A DNA stretch of 64,000 nucleotides from Armigeres subalbatus (GCF_024139115.2 NC_085141.1:71775481-71839480), one strand, 5' to 3'. Positions 11,356 through 22,799 are shown, numbered from the stretch's first letter. The notes: generated by a model from the letters alone, not told the origin. Made by a program: numbers and translations.

Positions 11356-12299
11356 CGTCAATATGTAGCAGTTCGCATAGGTGAAATCTTAGAAGACACA
11401 CAAGCAGAGGAATGGCGTTGGATTCCCACCAAACTCAACGTTGCGGACGAGGCCACAAAATGGGGTAAAGGTCCATGTTTCCATCCCGATAGCCGTTGGT
11501 TTACTGGACCTGATTTCTTGCTTCGACCGGAGAGTGAATGGCCACAGCAAAATGCACCGTTACCAAATACTAATGAAGACATTCGTGCTATCCACATACA
11601 TCGTGTGCAGTTGGTACAACCGTTAATCGACTGCGAGCGGTTCTCTAAATGGGAACGAATGCTCCGCGCTACAGCATATATTTATTCGTTCGTAGATCGT
11701 TGCGCAATGGTAGGCAAGCAAGATGCCAAGCCGGCCGGTGGTAGCATACAGCAAAAGGATCTTATTCGAGCAGAAAGAGCGTTATGGCGGCTAGCACAGG
11801 CGAAAGAATTTGCTGAAGAGAAAGTTGTTCTTGAAACAAATAAAGCGTCGAGCGGAGAGCTACTAAAACTCGAGAAAAGCAGCGTACTTCGTCAATTATC
11901 TCCATTTCTGGATGATTTCGGGGTCATTCGCATGGAAGGCAGGACAGAAGCTTCTAAATTGGCTACGTATGACGCGAAGTTTCCAGTAATCCTTCCTAAA
12001 AATCATCGTGTTACAGAGCTTTTGGTAGACTGGTATCACAGACGATTTGGCCACCTCAACAGCGAAACTGTGGTAAATGAAATTCGCCAGCGGTATCATA
12101 TTTCCGCTCTTCGAACGGTAGTGCGTAAGGTATCAAGAAAATGTCAGTGGTGCACTGTACATAAAACTCGCCCTGTAGTACCGAGGATGGCTCCTCTACC
12201 AGAAGCACGTTTTACTCCATTCGTCCGACCATTCTCGTTGGTTGGAATTGTTTATTTTGGTCCATATATGATTAAGATAGGGCCGGGCGTAGTCAAGTA
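11356..12299 (+). pseudogene. int: BEL integrase, N-terminal part
   Basis: Continues in the pol frame after the 11353 stop. It carries the connection segment WRWIPTKLNVADEATKWGKG, then the H2C2 zinc-binding region (WYHRRFGHLN ... KCQWC, 12030-12160) and the start of the catalytic core. The motif that in this family normally reads GxDYFGP is GIVYFGP here: GTT at 12250-12252 replaces the first catalytic aspartate codon. The frame then shifts by one base near 12285 and meets TAA at 12298-12300. The enzyme would insert element cDNA into the host genome; this copy cannot. Confidence 0.82.
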
Positions 12300-12778
12300 A
12301 TGCGCTGGGTAGCACTCTTCATGTGCCTGTTGATCAGAGCAGCTCATCTGGAGGCAGTTGCTTCTCTTTCAACGGAGTCCTGCAAATTAGCACTGAGACG
12401 ATTCATCGCTCTTTGGGGATCTCCGACACAAATATATACTGACAATGGAACAAATTTTGTTAATGCTAGCCAGGAATTGCCAAATAACTGCTATGAATAA
12501 AGAACTGGCCGAGAGCTTCACTGACACTAATACGCGTTGGTTCTTCATCCCACCTTCCTCACCGCACATGGGCGGTGCGTGGGAGAGGATGGTAAGAGCA
12601 GTTAAAACAGCTATGGAGTCCATCAATCAGTTCCGAGCGCCATCAGAAGAGGTTTTCCAGACTGTATTGTGTGATGCGGAGTCAATGGTCAACTCAAGAC
12701 CGCTGACGTACGTGCCTCTGGAGACCTCTGATCAGGAAGCCTTAACTCCAAATCATTTCATCCTTCTAAAGCTTAGTA
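12300..12778 (+). pseudogene. int: BEL integrase catalytic core, frameshifted and cut by an insertion
   Basis: In the shifted frame from 12300: RAAHLEAV and the second catalytic motif YTDNGTNFVNAS. The frame returns to the original pol phase near 12480, so the two shifts compensate. It continues with FFIPPSSPHMGGAWERMV, which contains the third catalytic residue (E of WER). The region ends at about 12778 in NHFILLKLS, where unrelated sequence starts. The C-terminal part resumes at 19742 with LSSNGVKQPE. Confidence 0.85.
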
Positions 12779-15080
12779 TGCAGTTCTCAAGGAAAATGGT
12801 CAAGGAAAATTCGATTTAATTACCAAAGTAATTTTGATTAGCTAACGTAATTCATAAAGTAGGCGGAAAACAAATAGTTTTCTATCCTCTTTCGTAAGTC
12901 AATGTAGCAGAATACCACCAAGCAGATAATTGTAAATAATAAATTTACGTAATCATATACCATACATTTTTATAAATGTTTTACAGTTTGGATCGACGGT
13001 TGCATGTTTCTAAAAGCTGCAGCAAATGAAGCGGAAAAAGATGAATGTGAATGCAGATGGAATTCTGGAACATCTGATTTGCTACCGAGCCTTTGGTTAG
13101 ACTTCAGCTGGAGATATTGGGATAAATGAAGAAGCTCTAATAGATCTCTTGTGAATAGCCACTAATGTATTTTTTATTTGTAGTTCGAAGATTTGGCCGA
13201 AGATTTGCAACAAACCGAACATTTCAAACACCTCCATATTCGTGACGTATCATCCAAAAATTAAAATGTATCAGAAAAGATAAATGTTTAGTTTCCTGTG
13301 TAGCGATGGTCACCGGGGTTCATATATTCTCGATACCAAAAACCTTGTAGCAATTCAAAAATTCGTTCATCCTAGAAAGATGCGATATTTTCATAACTCT
13401 TTGTTACATCAGTCTGTGCAAGGACCATTAATTGTTCCCGTGCTACCAACAAGCGGCCCAATTCTGACAATTTGACTTAGAAAGCTGCAAATTTTCTCCT
13501 AAACCGTTTGTTGCTGCTGTGTGCCAGAAACCTGCCACTTTTTTTTTAATAATCAATGTAATGCATTTTGCTCGACCCAATGGTCGATTTAATAAATAAT
13601 ACTTTTTACAATATTTTTCTCATTCATGATAGCATTGAAAACGGCCTCCATTCTAATGGAAGAAATTGTACTCCCCAACACACAGGTTCCACAGGTCTAT
13701 TTACTATTTACGACTATTTACGATATCAGGTTTTTTTTTCAGATAATTGAATTTAATCAAAGATAGTTTATTGATATATTATATTTGATTTAATGTTATC
13801 GCATGCCGTATAAAAAAATATTTGATGAAAGATGAGACATTGATAGTTCCAGCGTTCAGAAGTCTGGTTAAGCAACCGGTGTCAGAGAAAGTTTCTCTAA
13901 ATATTATGTTGGATATCCATCGATTGGAGTATTCTTCACTCTCGCTAGTAGAGACGCTTGTTGCGAGCCATTTTACGAATTGTTGTCATTGAGGTTTTTT
14001 GTAGTAGTCCCTCGACAAAACGACGCCACTTGCCAGTTGCAACGTTTTTGAGCATTGAGAATTTTTTAAGGATCATCCAGTGGTGGTAGAATATCTGTTA
14101 ATTCGATACCATTTTTACTGCCGATGTAAATTTTTGCTAGTCAATGTCCCTCGATAGGATGGTTCTGATCGTTGATTGCCACTTTTGATTATGGTGACAA
14201 TTGACATGCTATCACTACCATAAGAATCTTTTAAAACCTTCCAATGACAATCTAATAATAGTAGAGATCTGGACCTTTCGCCCTATTCGAGTTTCATCAC
14301 CAGGGAGAAATATTCAAGTTGAAATCACCAAACAAATGATTGAAAATAGGCTTCACGTGGCGTATTACGAACTAACTCAAACAGGAGAGAATAACGAATT
14401 TATATCATGTTGTGTTACTGAGTTCAACACAATTCTCAACATAGGTTACTCTCACCTTTGTTCAAGATATTGTTAAAATAACTAAATTTTCTAACAAAAT
14501 GTTGAAATCTATCTCATGCTGTTATAATTTATAATTTTGTTACGAATGTCCAAACAATTGATCATTGCTCGATGTTATGAACGGTTGTTATAAATAACTG
14601 ATGCTATTACAATTGTATTTTATTTATGTCTTACCTTCTTACTCGAGAGGATCTAGGTAACTACACTGTATTCTAGCTCCAACTATTCCAGTTAATATTT
14701 ATGAGTGATGGTCAGAGCACTTCTTGTCAGCAGCGGTAGCGTGCCGGCGTGAATTGGTGGAATCTTATTTTATATTAACGGCCCTAAAGATCCTTACAGG
14801 ATTCCAATCCTCGCTTGGACGGAATTCTTTCTCTAGAAGTGCGAGTTGCTTGTGCCTCCTTTCTTTTATCGATTTCATAGACGGATATTACATGGAAACA
14901 TATATATTTAGCAAGGACAGGAATGTTTAGCTACAACAAGAATCCAACGGAGTAATAAAGACAGGTTGCTTAATTTTTTATTATTCTTTATGTTCTTTTT
15001 ATTATTTATGCTTTATTCTATTTTCTCTTTTCTTTTTTTCAAGCAAATTCTACATATACCATCCGATAAATGTAATCTTA
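12779..15080. other. Left part of the nested insertion, no recognised gene
   Basis: AT-rich, with no protein family that I recognise. The longest frames (for example 14201-14476, 91 codons) have no recognisable motif. A pyrimidine tract followed by CAG near 13730-13741 could be a splice acceptor, but no exon is identifiable. Confidence 0.4.
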
Positions 15081-15084
15081 GAAT

Positions 15085-15455
15085 TACAGGACGAATTCCT
15101 GGGAGAGTTCTCGGAGATTTTTTTTTGGAAAAGCTCCCGAAGATATACCTGGAGAAATTCCCAGAAGAGTTCCCAAAGGAATTCCCGGAAGAATTCATGG
15201 AGAAATTCTCCAAGGAAATCCAGGAGAAATTCTTGAAGAGTTTCTTGGAGAGATTCCCGGAAAAATTCTAGAAGTTTTTTGTTCTACATTAGTGTGTTTT
15301 TTTTAAATTAAGTTCAACACATAAATTCTTGGAGTAGTTCCCGGAAGAAATCCTGAAGGAAGCCTCAGAGGAATTTTCGGAGGGATTTCTTGCGGAATTA
15401 TCGGAGGTATTCCTGGAGGAAATCCTGAAGACAGTTCTTAAACGAATTCCTGGAG
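15085..15455 (+). repeat. GGAATTCC-type minisatellite, forward block
   Basis: Degenerate units of about 24 bp built on GAATTCCTGGAGGAA(CT)TTCCGAA, with G-rich purine bias on the + strand. In-frame translation gives monotonous EEFPKEFPEEF-like repeats, which reflect the repeat and not a gene. Confidence 0.8.
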
Positions 15456-15639
15456 GAATTCTCCGTTTCTGGGATTCGGGAGGAGTTTAGACCTGTGACC
15501 CGATTGAAATTTTATCGGTGGCAGCGTGATAGATCATTTTCAGCCAGCGGTGGTGGCGTGGCGGCGTCAGGCCGTTGGTGATCGGCAGCGGAGCGAGTCG
15601 GCGTGAACTAGTTTCAAGCGCCAAATTTTCTCCGTAATT

Positions 15640-16260
15640 TCTTCAGAAGTTCCACAACATTTTCCTAAGGAAGTTCCTGCAAAAGTTCGTTAGGAAGTAC
15701 ATCAAGAAATTCCTCCAGATATTCCTTCAGGAATTCCTCCGGAAGTTCACCCAAGAATTCCTCCGGAAGTTCACCCAAGAATTCCTTCGGAAGTTTACCC
15801 AAGAATTCCTCCGAAAGTTCCTCCAGGAATTCCTCCGGAATTTCCTCCGGGAATTCCTCATGAAGTTCCTCCGGGAATTCCTCCGGAAGTTCCTCCGTGA
15901 ATAGCTCCGAAAGTTTCTCCGAGAATACCTCCGAAAGTTACTCCGGGAATTCCTCCTCACGTTCTTCCGGGAATTCTTCCGGAAGTTCTCCCGGGAATTC
16001 CTCATGAAGTTCCTCCGGAAGTCCCTCCAGGAATGTCTCCGGAAGTTCCGGAAGAATTTCTCAAGAAAATTCTGTAGGAATTCTTCTAGAATATCCTTAA
16101 GAAATTCTTCTAGAAATTCTTTAAGGAATCCCTCAAGAAGTTCCTTAAAAAATTCCCCCGGAAGTTTTCCACGATTTCCTAGGAAAGTTCTCCCACGCAC
16201 CTTCTGGGAACTATTTCGGGCATTCCTCCAGGAAATCTCGAATTCAACATACTATCCTTC
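15640..16260 (-). repeat. GGAATTCC-type minisatellite, reverse block
   Basis: The same repeat in opposite orientation (TTCCTCCGGAAGTTCCTCC pattern). With the forward blocks on either side it forms an inverted arrangement. Between this and the first block (about 15456-15640) lies a G/C-rich GGCAGCG...GGCGGCG segment of unknown nature. Confidence 0.8.
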
Positions 16261-16844
16261 AGAGATCAATCCACAAATACCTTCAAATATGTTTTCTAAA
16301 TTCCTTCTAGAACTTGCCCCAACATGGTTCATGATTTCATTGATGAATTCATGAATTTCCAAAACAATATTCGATGAGCTTTTCGATGTAATTTGTTAAT
16401 TTCATTGTTCATTTGCCATTAGTGATTTTTTATATTTGTTTTTTTTTCGGCCTTACGGTGGTTGTAATTGGCATAGTTGGCAGAGTCCCCATATCCCCAA
16501 GGTGCTGGTCGTTCGATAGTCAATCCTCGGAACTGCTTTTTGTTTAACATCACTTTATTTGAAGAAACGCATAATAAGGGAGAACAATAAACTTATGGGA
16601 ACTTCAGTCGTTTATTCCTCTCCGAAAGCGCAATTCTGATCGAGCATTCACCAAGAATTCGTGGATCACAACAGCGTCTATTTCTCTTATTAGGGTGGCT
16701 GAATATAGTCCTAATGCCAGCGGGGGTAATTACAAGCAAAAATAAAACAGAATGGAGAACAACAGAGAAAACCATTCAAAACGTACTAGTGTTGAACTTA
16801 ATCTAGAATTTAAAAAAACACGTAATAAAGTTAAAAAAATATCA
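16261..16844. other. Spacer between minisatellite blocks, no gene assigned
   Basis: On the minus strand, about 16445-16520 can be read as PWGYGDSANYANYN, a Gly/Tyr/Asn-rich peptide that might derive from a host exon, but the frame is short and has no neighbours. Nothing else is recognised. Confidence 0.3.
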
Positions 16845-17010
16845 GAACGTCACTTCACTTGTAAAATAATGCATCATTGCGATATTCTGCAAGGGAAGAC
16901 AACAGTTTGTGTTTTCCTCACTGCAATACGCTATTGCCTAACTATTCGGTTTATTGGTCAGCTCCGTAATATTCCAGAAAATTCTTTTATTTTTGAACAG
17001 TACTTTAGTG
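16845..17010 (+). repeat. Direct repeat, copy 1 (165 bp)
   Basis: Shares AACGTCACTT, a TTTGTGTTTTCCTCACTGCAAT-like core and CAGCTCCGTA with 19525-19700 in the same order, by eye around three quarters identical. The pair brackets the largest minisatellite block. Confidence 0.6.
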
Positions 17011-17019
17011 GAACTTGAG

Positions 17020-18450
17020 AAGTAATACCTTGAGGATCTTCTAGAGGAACTTCCGAAGGAATTACTGGAGGAACTTCCGAAGAAATGTCTGGAGGAACAT
17101 ACAAAAGATTTCCTGGATGAACTGTCGAGAGATTTCCTGGAGGAATTTTCGAAGGATTTTCTGGAAGAAATTTTAAAAAATTCCAGGGAGACTTTAAAAA
17201 AAACTTCCGGACGAATTCCTGGAGGAACTTCAAAATGAATTACTAGAGGAACTTCCGAAGGAGCTTCTGGAGAAACTTCCGAAAGAAATTCCTGGAGGAA
17301 CATCCAAAAAAATTCACGAAGAAAATTCCGAAGGAATTCCTAGATGAATTTCCAAAGGACTTCCCTGAGGAACTTGCGAAGGAATTCCTGGAGGAACTTC
17401 CGAAAAAATCCTGGAGGAACTTCCGAAAGCATTCCTGGAGGAACTTCCGAAGGAATTTCTGGAAGATCTTCTGGGGGAACTTCCGAAGGAAATCCTGGAG
17501 GAACTTGCGGAGGAATTCCTGCATTAACATCCAAAGGAAGTCCTGCTTTTACATCCGAAGGATGTCCTGGAGTAACTTTCGAAGGTATTGCCGGAGGTAC
17601 TTCTGAATGAATCCCTGGAGGAACTTCTGAAGGCATTCCTGGAGAAATTACTGGAAGAATTTCCTAAGGAATTCCTGGAGGAGCTTGCGGAAGAACTACA
17701 GGAGGTACGAGAGGAGCCGGCCAAGGGCCGAAAATCTCGTTAATAAAGATATAAAAAAAAAAAAAACTACAGGAGGAACTGCCGAATAAATTCCTAGATA
17801 ATTTTCTGGAGGAACTCCTGGAGAAACTTCCGAAAAAGTTGCAGGAGGAACTTCCGAATGAATTCTTGTAGGAAATTCCGAAGAAACTCTTGGAGGAACT
17901 TCCGCAAGATTTCCTGGAGAAAGTTTCGATAAATTTCCTGGAGGACCTACCGAAAAAATTCCTGGAGGTACTTCAGAAGGATTTCCTGGAGGATTTTTTG
18001 AAGGATTTCCTGGAGGAACTTCCGAAGAAATTCCTGGATGATCTTCTAAATGAATTTCTGGAGGAACTTCCAAATGAATTCCTGGAGAAACTTCCGAAGG
18101 AACTTCTGAAGGATACCAGGAAGGCATTTTTGGAGGAACTTCCGGAGGAATTCCTGCATTAACTTTCGAATGAATTCCTGGAGGAGCTTGCGAAGGAATT
18201 ACAGGAAGAATTTACGAAAGAATTCCAGGATGATTTTCTGGTGGAACTCCTAAAGGAACTTCTAGAGGAACTTCTGAAGGTATTCCTGGAGGAACTTCTA
18301 AATGAATTCCTGGGGGAACTTCCTAAGGAATCCCTGGAGGATTTTCTGAAGGAACGTCCGGACGAACATCCGATAGAATTCCTGGAGGAATTGCTGGAGG
18401 AACATAAATAGGAATCCCTGGAGGAATTCCCGAAATTCCCGGAGGATCCA
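17020..18450 (+). repeat. GGAATTCC-type minisatellite, long forward block
   Basis: About 1.4 kb of degenerate units of about 24 bp, GGAATTCCTGGAGGAACTTC. A short non-repeat piece with an A-run lies near 17715-17770. The open frames in this block on either strand (EELPKEFLEE-type or EVPPGIPSEV-type) are products of the repeat. Confidence 0.85.
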
Positions 18451-18699
18451 GAAAATCCTTTAGAATTTAACCCAGAAATTCCTCCACATATTTCTCTAAA
18501 ATTTCTAAGAAACAATTCCCCGGGGAATCGTTTATATTTTTTTAAATCTTTTTTAGGAATCCTTCTGAACTTTCCTTATCATGTTCTTATGGTAATTCGT
18601 CCGGTTATTCTTCCAGAAATTTTCAGAGCAAATCTAACTATTTTTTATTCCCAAAAATTTCTTTGAAAAATTATCAAAAATTCCACCTGGTATGTCATC

Positions 18700-18975
18700 C
18701 GGAAACATTTCAAGACGTTTTTCCTGCAATTCCCGGGTAATTCCCTCAAATTTCACCAAGAAATCATTTAGAAAACCCTTACGGATTTTTCCGGAAAATT
18801 CCTCCATGAACTTTTCCAGAATATCCTAAAGAAAATACGCTGAAAATTCTTTCTCGTTTTCTTCCACGAGCTCCTTCAGGAATTCATCCAGAAATTTCCG
18901 CGGGAAATATTTCAAGTAATCCTCTAGAAATTCTCCCGGAAATTCGGTTACGGTATTCTTCAGAAAATTCGATCA
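18700..18975 (-). repeat. GGAATTCC-type minisatellite, diverged reverse block
   Basis: AATTCC- and TTCCTCC-containing units in reverse orientation, more decayed than the other blocks. Confidence 0.55.
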
Positions 18976-19524
18976 TGAATTGTTCCCGCCGGGTCTTTTT
19001 TTCAAAACAATAGGTCTATTCCTTCAATAGGCATATCGGCGTGGTATAAAATAATTGGCGGCGTGGTCAATTTTCTTACGAATGCGCGTCTATTCATTCT
19101 TGACGGCCGTATAGCCATACCATCTATCAGAACAGCGATATACCATCTACCAGAGCTGGGAATAGTTTTTGTAGTACTGAAAAAGAAAATACAGAGATGC
19201 ATACACACTCCGGGTGCACTGATGGTGGCAACCCATTATATGTACGCCCATTACAAGTACTCCAGATGCTCATGCTGCCCTACCAGAATCATCATACAAT
19301 ACTTGAAAGTGCTGGTTGGCCAGGAAAAAGCGATTAGTCCTGGCATTGAAAAGTTCAGCTCCCGTCTGAAGAACGCAAACAACCTGCCACTGATTGAATT
19401 TGGCGATTCTAAGAACATGGCCATTCTGTAGAACTTACTTCCTTCCGTATCGGTAAATCTGCAGATCATAAGAACCGGGAATCAGCTGATCTGTAAAAAA
19501 AAAACAAAATTATCTGAACAAAAC
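18976..19524. other. Right part of the nested insertion with an unassigned ORF
   Basis: A frame of 122 codons at 19063-19431 on the + strand overlaps two shorter frames on the minus strand. I recognise no family in any of them and cannot choose a coding strand. The region could be a captured host fragment. Confidence 0.3.
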
Positions 19525-19700
19525 AAAACGTCACTTTACTTGCGGAATAATGTGTCAGTACATTATTTCGCAAGGAAAGATGACGGTTTATGTTTTCTTC
19601 ACAGCAATCCGCCTGCTATTCCCAAATTATTCATTTTCCTTGCCAGCTCCGTACTGTTTAAGGAATGTCAGCAGCAATGTCGTTCCTTGACTGCTACTTG
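19525..19700 (+). repeat. Direct repeat, copy 2
   Basis: Partner of 16845-17010; it sits just inside the right edge of the nested insertion. Confidence 0.6.
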
Positions 19701-19741
19701 TCCTATCTATTTGCACAGTACTTAACAAGTCCATACCACCC

Positions 19742-20233
19742 TTAAGCTCAAATGGAGTCAAGCAACCGGAGAAAATGCCTGCTACAGAAGGCGAAGCCTT
19801 GCGTAACGGATGGAACTTGTGTCGATATATACTGGATCAATTCTGGAAGAGGTGGATAAGGGAATATCTGCCGATTTTGACACGGCGTACCAAATGGCAC
19901 GAAGAGGTGAAACCTATTGAAGTAGGAGATCTGGTGTTCATCGTAGGCGAATCAACAAGAAATCAATGGCCTCGTGGCAAGGTGTTAAAGGTCATCCCAG
20001 GAAGAGATGGACGCATTCGACAGGTAGACGTTCAGACCAACACAGGGGTTCTACGGCGTCCAGTAGCAAAGCTCGCGATACTTCATGTACTTCCGGTGAG
20101 TAATCCTGCTGAACCAGAGCAGTATTACGAAGAGGGGAATGTTGCGGGAGGCGTTACGACCGTTGCTGAAATTCTTCACAGGGATGCTGGAGATCTGACG
20201 GATAGCCAGTCTACAATCGATTGGCCGGCATGA
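19742..20233 (+). pseudogene. int: BEL integrase C-terminal domain (DUF5641-like)
   Basis: Resumes the polyprotein after the nested insertion: LSSNGVKQPE, then WNLCRYILDQFWKRWIREYL, RTKWHEEVKPIEVGDLVFI and WPRGKVLKVIPGRDGRIR, the typical C-terminal domain of BEL integrases, ending in VAKLAILHVLP. The frame runs into the 3' LTR (20140) and stops at 20231-20233, as is usual in this family. This segment itself is unbroken. Confidence 0.85.
20129..20139 (+). other. BEL polypurine tract
   Basis: GAAGAGGGGAA lies immediately before the 3' LTR, the expected place and composition for the plus-strand primer. Confidence 0.75.
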
Positions 20234-20768
20234 TTGTTAAGAACAAAACGTCAAATAGAATGTTGACATGGAAAATGTGATCCGTGAATGATTTGCAGAA
20301 AAGTTTGATTTATTTCCTTATTATTTCTTGCTACCGTAAAATATGTTACAGTTATAAAACCAGTAGATTCTTGATTAAGACTAGTGAATTCTTTGTTACT
20401 AAATTAGTTAGATAAAATTATCAGTCCCGTTGTCGGATGATCAATGAATTAAGACCCTTTAATAACTTCCTGTGAGCTCCACCCTGTAAGTAACTAATAG
20501 ATCTAGAGAAAATTATAACTATGACTAATGAACTAACGAATACTAGGTGTACAAACTGCTCGGGACCTTACATACAGGACGGTTATACGATTATAGAGAG
20601 CGTTTGGTAGAAAAACAAGAGTCACAGAATTGTGAGTATTTTCAAATAATTAGTTCCAATTTACAGATCCTAATCCAATTTATCAATTAGCTTTAAAGCA
20701 TACTGTCGAATAAAGTGTAGTTGCTTAAAGAACCGTGACTAGCGTTTCTGTGTCGTACCGTGCCAACA
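20140..20768 (+). repeat. BEL 3' LTR
   Basis: 629 bp, TGTTGCGGG...GTGCCAACA. About six substitutions against the 5' LTR were seen (for example near 20217, 20466, 20481 and 20725). The ATTTA duplication follows at 20769-20773. Confidence 0.93.
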
Positions 20769-21050
20769 ATTTATTAGCAACGTTTGGTTTTCGTCTGTAA
20801 TGTAAGGGTACGTGGCAAAGTAAGGATTGTAATGTTCCCGACTGAAAGCCGGGAGCCGGAAGTCGAGTGGCTTCAGCGACCGATGAGTCATGTTAATTCC
20901 ACGGTTAGAGACTCAAAGTTCATCCAACTGGGAACAACTATTCGACTTCTTGATTCAGCAGTTCGAGCAGTTTGCTCAATGTTAATAAAACGACACAAAA
21001 TATTATGGCAAATACCATCAATTTCGAATAGCTACGTAGTCCTACGTCAC
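20769..21050 (+). repeat. Type C unit, right part, after BEL
   Basis: Continues the sequence cut at 6071. The bases flanking BEL form an inverted repeat when BEL is removed: AAACCAAACG at 6050-6059 and CGTTTGGTTT at 20781-20790. The piece ends in a TACGTAGTCCTACGTCA palindrome (21033-21049), the boundary mark of the unit family. Confidence 0.6.
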
Positions 21051-21212
21051 CTTTGCGTGAAACCCGATTGGTCTGCACCTTTGAGTTTTTAGAAGAACAC
21101 CATGGAATCGTGCCAGCGCATTGCCTGCTTTCCAGGTGGCCTTACAACGCCCTATGTCCTCGGAAGGTGGGAAGGGTCGACTTCGCGCCTGCTTCCCTCT
21201 GCACGACTGGTA

Positions 21213-22445
21213 TCAAGAATGATGATGCCGCGTGCACCCCAAATTGACCTTTCTGCGATAGGGCCTATTCGCCAGCACACAGAGGGACTTGCCGACGCGG
21301 TGCCTACGCCTGCCCCAGCCTTGACGAGGACCCCTTTCCGTCCTCGGGCTCGGAACCCGCCCGGTTGACCGACGACCGGGCGAGGCCGAGTGTCCGAACC
21401 GGTGTAGGTACTGTCTGAAGCAACCATGGCCTGTAAGGACATGGGTCATGTTGAAAGTGATTTCCCCAAGGCGCCTCTTGACCCACGTACCTATCTCCGG
21501 TATCAACCTATGTGTCCATCTACCCTTAGTAGAACTGTCCCACGCACGCTGCCATTTGACCATTGAGGCTAACCTGACATTCGCCGTAGACCTCCAGCGT
21601 AATATCGTCAGCGAAGCCGACGATTACCACGCCCACCGAGTACTTCAACTTCAAGACACCGTCGTACATGACGTTCCATAACACCGGACCCAGTATGGAA
21701 CCTTGCGGAACCCCTGAGGTTATGTCAACGCACTTCCGACCCGCCTCCGTGTCGTATACCAGTACTCGATTCTGGAAGTAGCTTCCGAGAATCTTGTACA
21801 GGTACTCGGGAATTCCAAGACGCAGGAGCGCATCTGCAATAGCTGCCCAACTGGCACTATTGAAAGCATTCCTCACGTCGAGAGTCACTACTGCACAATA
21901 GCGAACTCCCCTCCTCTTACGCTGGATAGCTATCTCCGCAGATTTGGTAACCGACAAGATAGGCGTCTACGGTCGACTTACCCTTTCGAAGCCAAACTTA
22001 CTCGATGACCATCCACCCCTCCGTATCACAACCTGTTGAGGATGATCTTCTCGAGCACCTTCCCCGCCGTATCAAGCAGGCATATTGGTCTATATGCCGA
22101 CGGATCTGGACCAAGCTGCTTTTTCCATGCTTCAGGAAGACTCTCTCGTCCAGGCATCTCTGCAGACAGACCCTGAACATCTCGAGCCCAGCAATGGCGC
22201 TTTGATGGCCAGGTTCGGCCATCCGGTCCTGGCGCCTTACATACACTAAGGGACTTGCAATCCCGCAAATTCCGCCACAGTTACTCTTCCCTCGTCGGCC
22301 GGCAGGAAACAATTGGCCCTGGCAGCTCCATAAAGGGAGGCGTGACGTGACGTGGGTCGTGACGTGGGAGAGCCTCGCGATGATCCTCTCCAGCATCTAT
22401 GGAGACCGCTCTGTAGGGCCATCGCCCCACGTGTCTTGACCATTA
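21213..22445 (-). pseudogene. R1-clade non-LTR retrotransposon ORF2 fragment (RT and C-terminus, internally deleted)
   Basis: Reading leftwards from 22445: the segment KAPGPDG, then SAYRPICLLDTAGKVLEKI at about 22030-22090, the palm with VVTLDVRNAFNSASW and SGVPQGSILGPVLWN, and the active site GFADDITLEVYGE at about 21590. The frame then jumps directly (about 21530-21560) to WQRAWDSSTKGRW ... HVLTGHGCFRQYL, the C-terminal part with a zinc-binding histidine/cysteine region, so the thumb and connection of the protein are deleted. At least three frame changes separate the pieces. R1-clade RTs copy element RNA at a nicked target; this copy is dead. It lies between two units of the palindrome family. 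Confidence 0.85.
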
Positions 22446-22513
22446 CGACCCTATAGGCGTCACCCCATGGATTCGCGTTGGCACTTTGACACAGGCACTC
22501 GATGCAGGCTTTT

Positions 22514-22730
22514 GACGTAAACTACGTCTAAGGGAAGACTCTGATACAGGTTAAAACGGAAATTTCAAATTCGAGACCGTCACGAATAGGATAGATTTCA
22601 AACGCTAATAGCTCCTTTATCTTTCAATGGATTTTCGAGATTTTATTATCAATAAGATCGGCACTCTCCAACAATTTTTAAGCCTATTGGAATTATTGAT
22701 TATCAACGTGAAAAGCAATGCGTAACTTCT
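22514..22730 (+). repeat. Type A unit, upstream part, cut by the assembly gap
   Basis: Starts with TTTTGACGTAAACTACGTCT and continues with AAGGGAAGACTC, GAGACCGTCACGAATAGG and AAACGCTAATAGC, as at 52227 onward and, reversed, at 35612. It is truncated by the N run. Confidence 0.75.
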
Positions 22731-22755
22731 NNNNNNNNNNNNNNNNNNNNNNNNN
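22731..22755. other. Assembly gap (25 N)
   Basis: Undefined bases. The true length is unknown; a type A unit lies on the left and satellite-like sequence on the right. Confidence 0.95.
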
Positions 22756-22799
22756 ATGTTGTACTTCCGTTCCAGTTACGTATTGTGTAAGTTTACAGA

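Larger units (their letters stand above)
12779..19741. mobile_element. 7-kb insertion within the BEL integrase gene
   Basis: The two halves of integrase end and resume at matching positions (...FILLKLS at 12778, LSSNGVK... at 19742), so about 6.96 kb is foreign. CTTA/CTTAG is present at both edges (12773-12777 and 19741-19745) and may be a short target duplication, but it is not clean. I find no terminal inverted repeats, no LTRs and no Helitron-like ends. Its content is unrecognised AT-rich DNA (12.8-15.0 kb), four blocks of GGAATTCC-type minisatellite (15.1-19.0 kb), and two diverged copies of a 165-bp segment. Confidence 0.75.
6072..20768 (+). mobile_element. Pao/BEL LTR retrotransposon, degenerate, with a nested 7-kb insertion
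   Basis: Two 629-bp LTRs (6072-6700 and 20140-20768) begin TGTTGCGGG and end GTGCCAACA. The same 5-bp duplication ATTTA flanks the element (6067-6071 and 20769-20773), so both LTRs and everything between them belong to one insertion. The internal part reads gag, protease, RT, RNase H and integrase in BEL order, with two in-frame stops, two compensating frameshifts and a large foreign insertion within integrase. The LTRs differ at about six positions that I noticed (roughly 1 percent), so integration is fairly recent and the nested insertion is younger. Confidence 0.93.

Noticed and set aside
15727..18515. Long frames rich in EEFLEELP, EVPPGIPSEV or RRNFRRNS repeats
   Set aside because: Frames on both strands and in several phases arise from the 24-bp minisatellite; composition is explained by the repeat.
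19063..19431. 122-codon frame as a host gene
   Set aside because: Competing frames on the opposite strand, no recognised domain, inside a repeat-rich insertion.
12779..19741. Nested insertion as a Helitron
   Set aside because: No 5' TC and 3' CTRR ends with a subterminal hairpin at the edges, and no Rep/helicase motifs.
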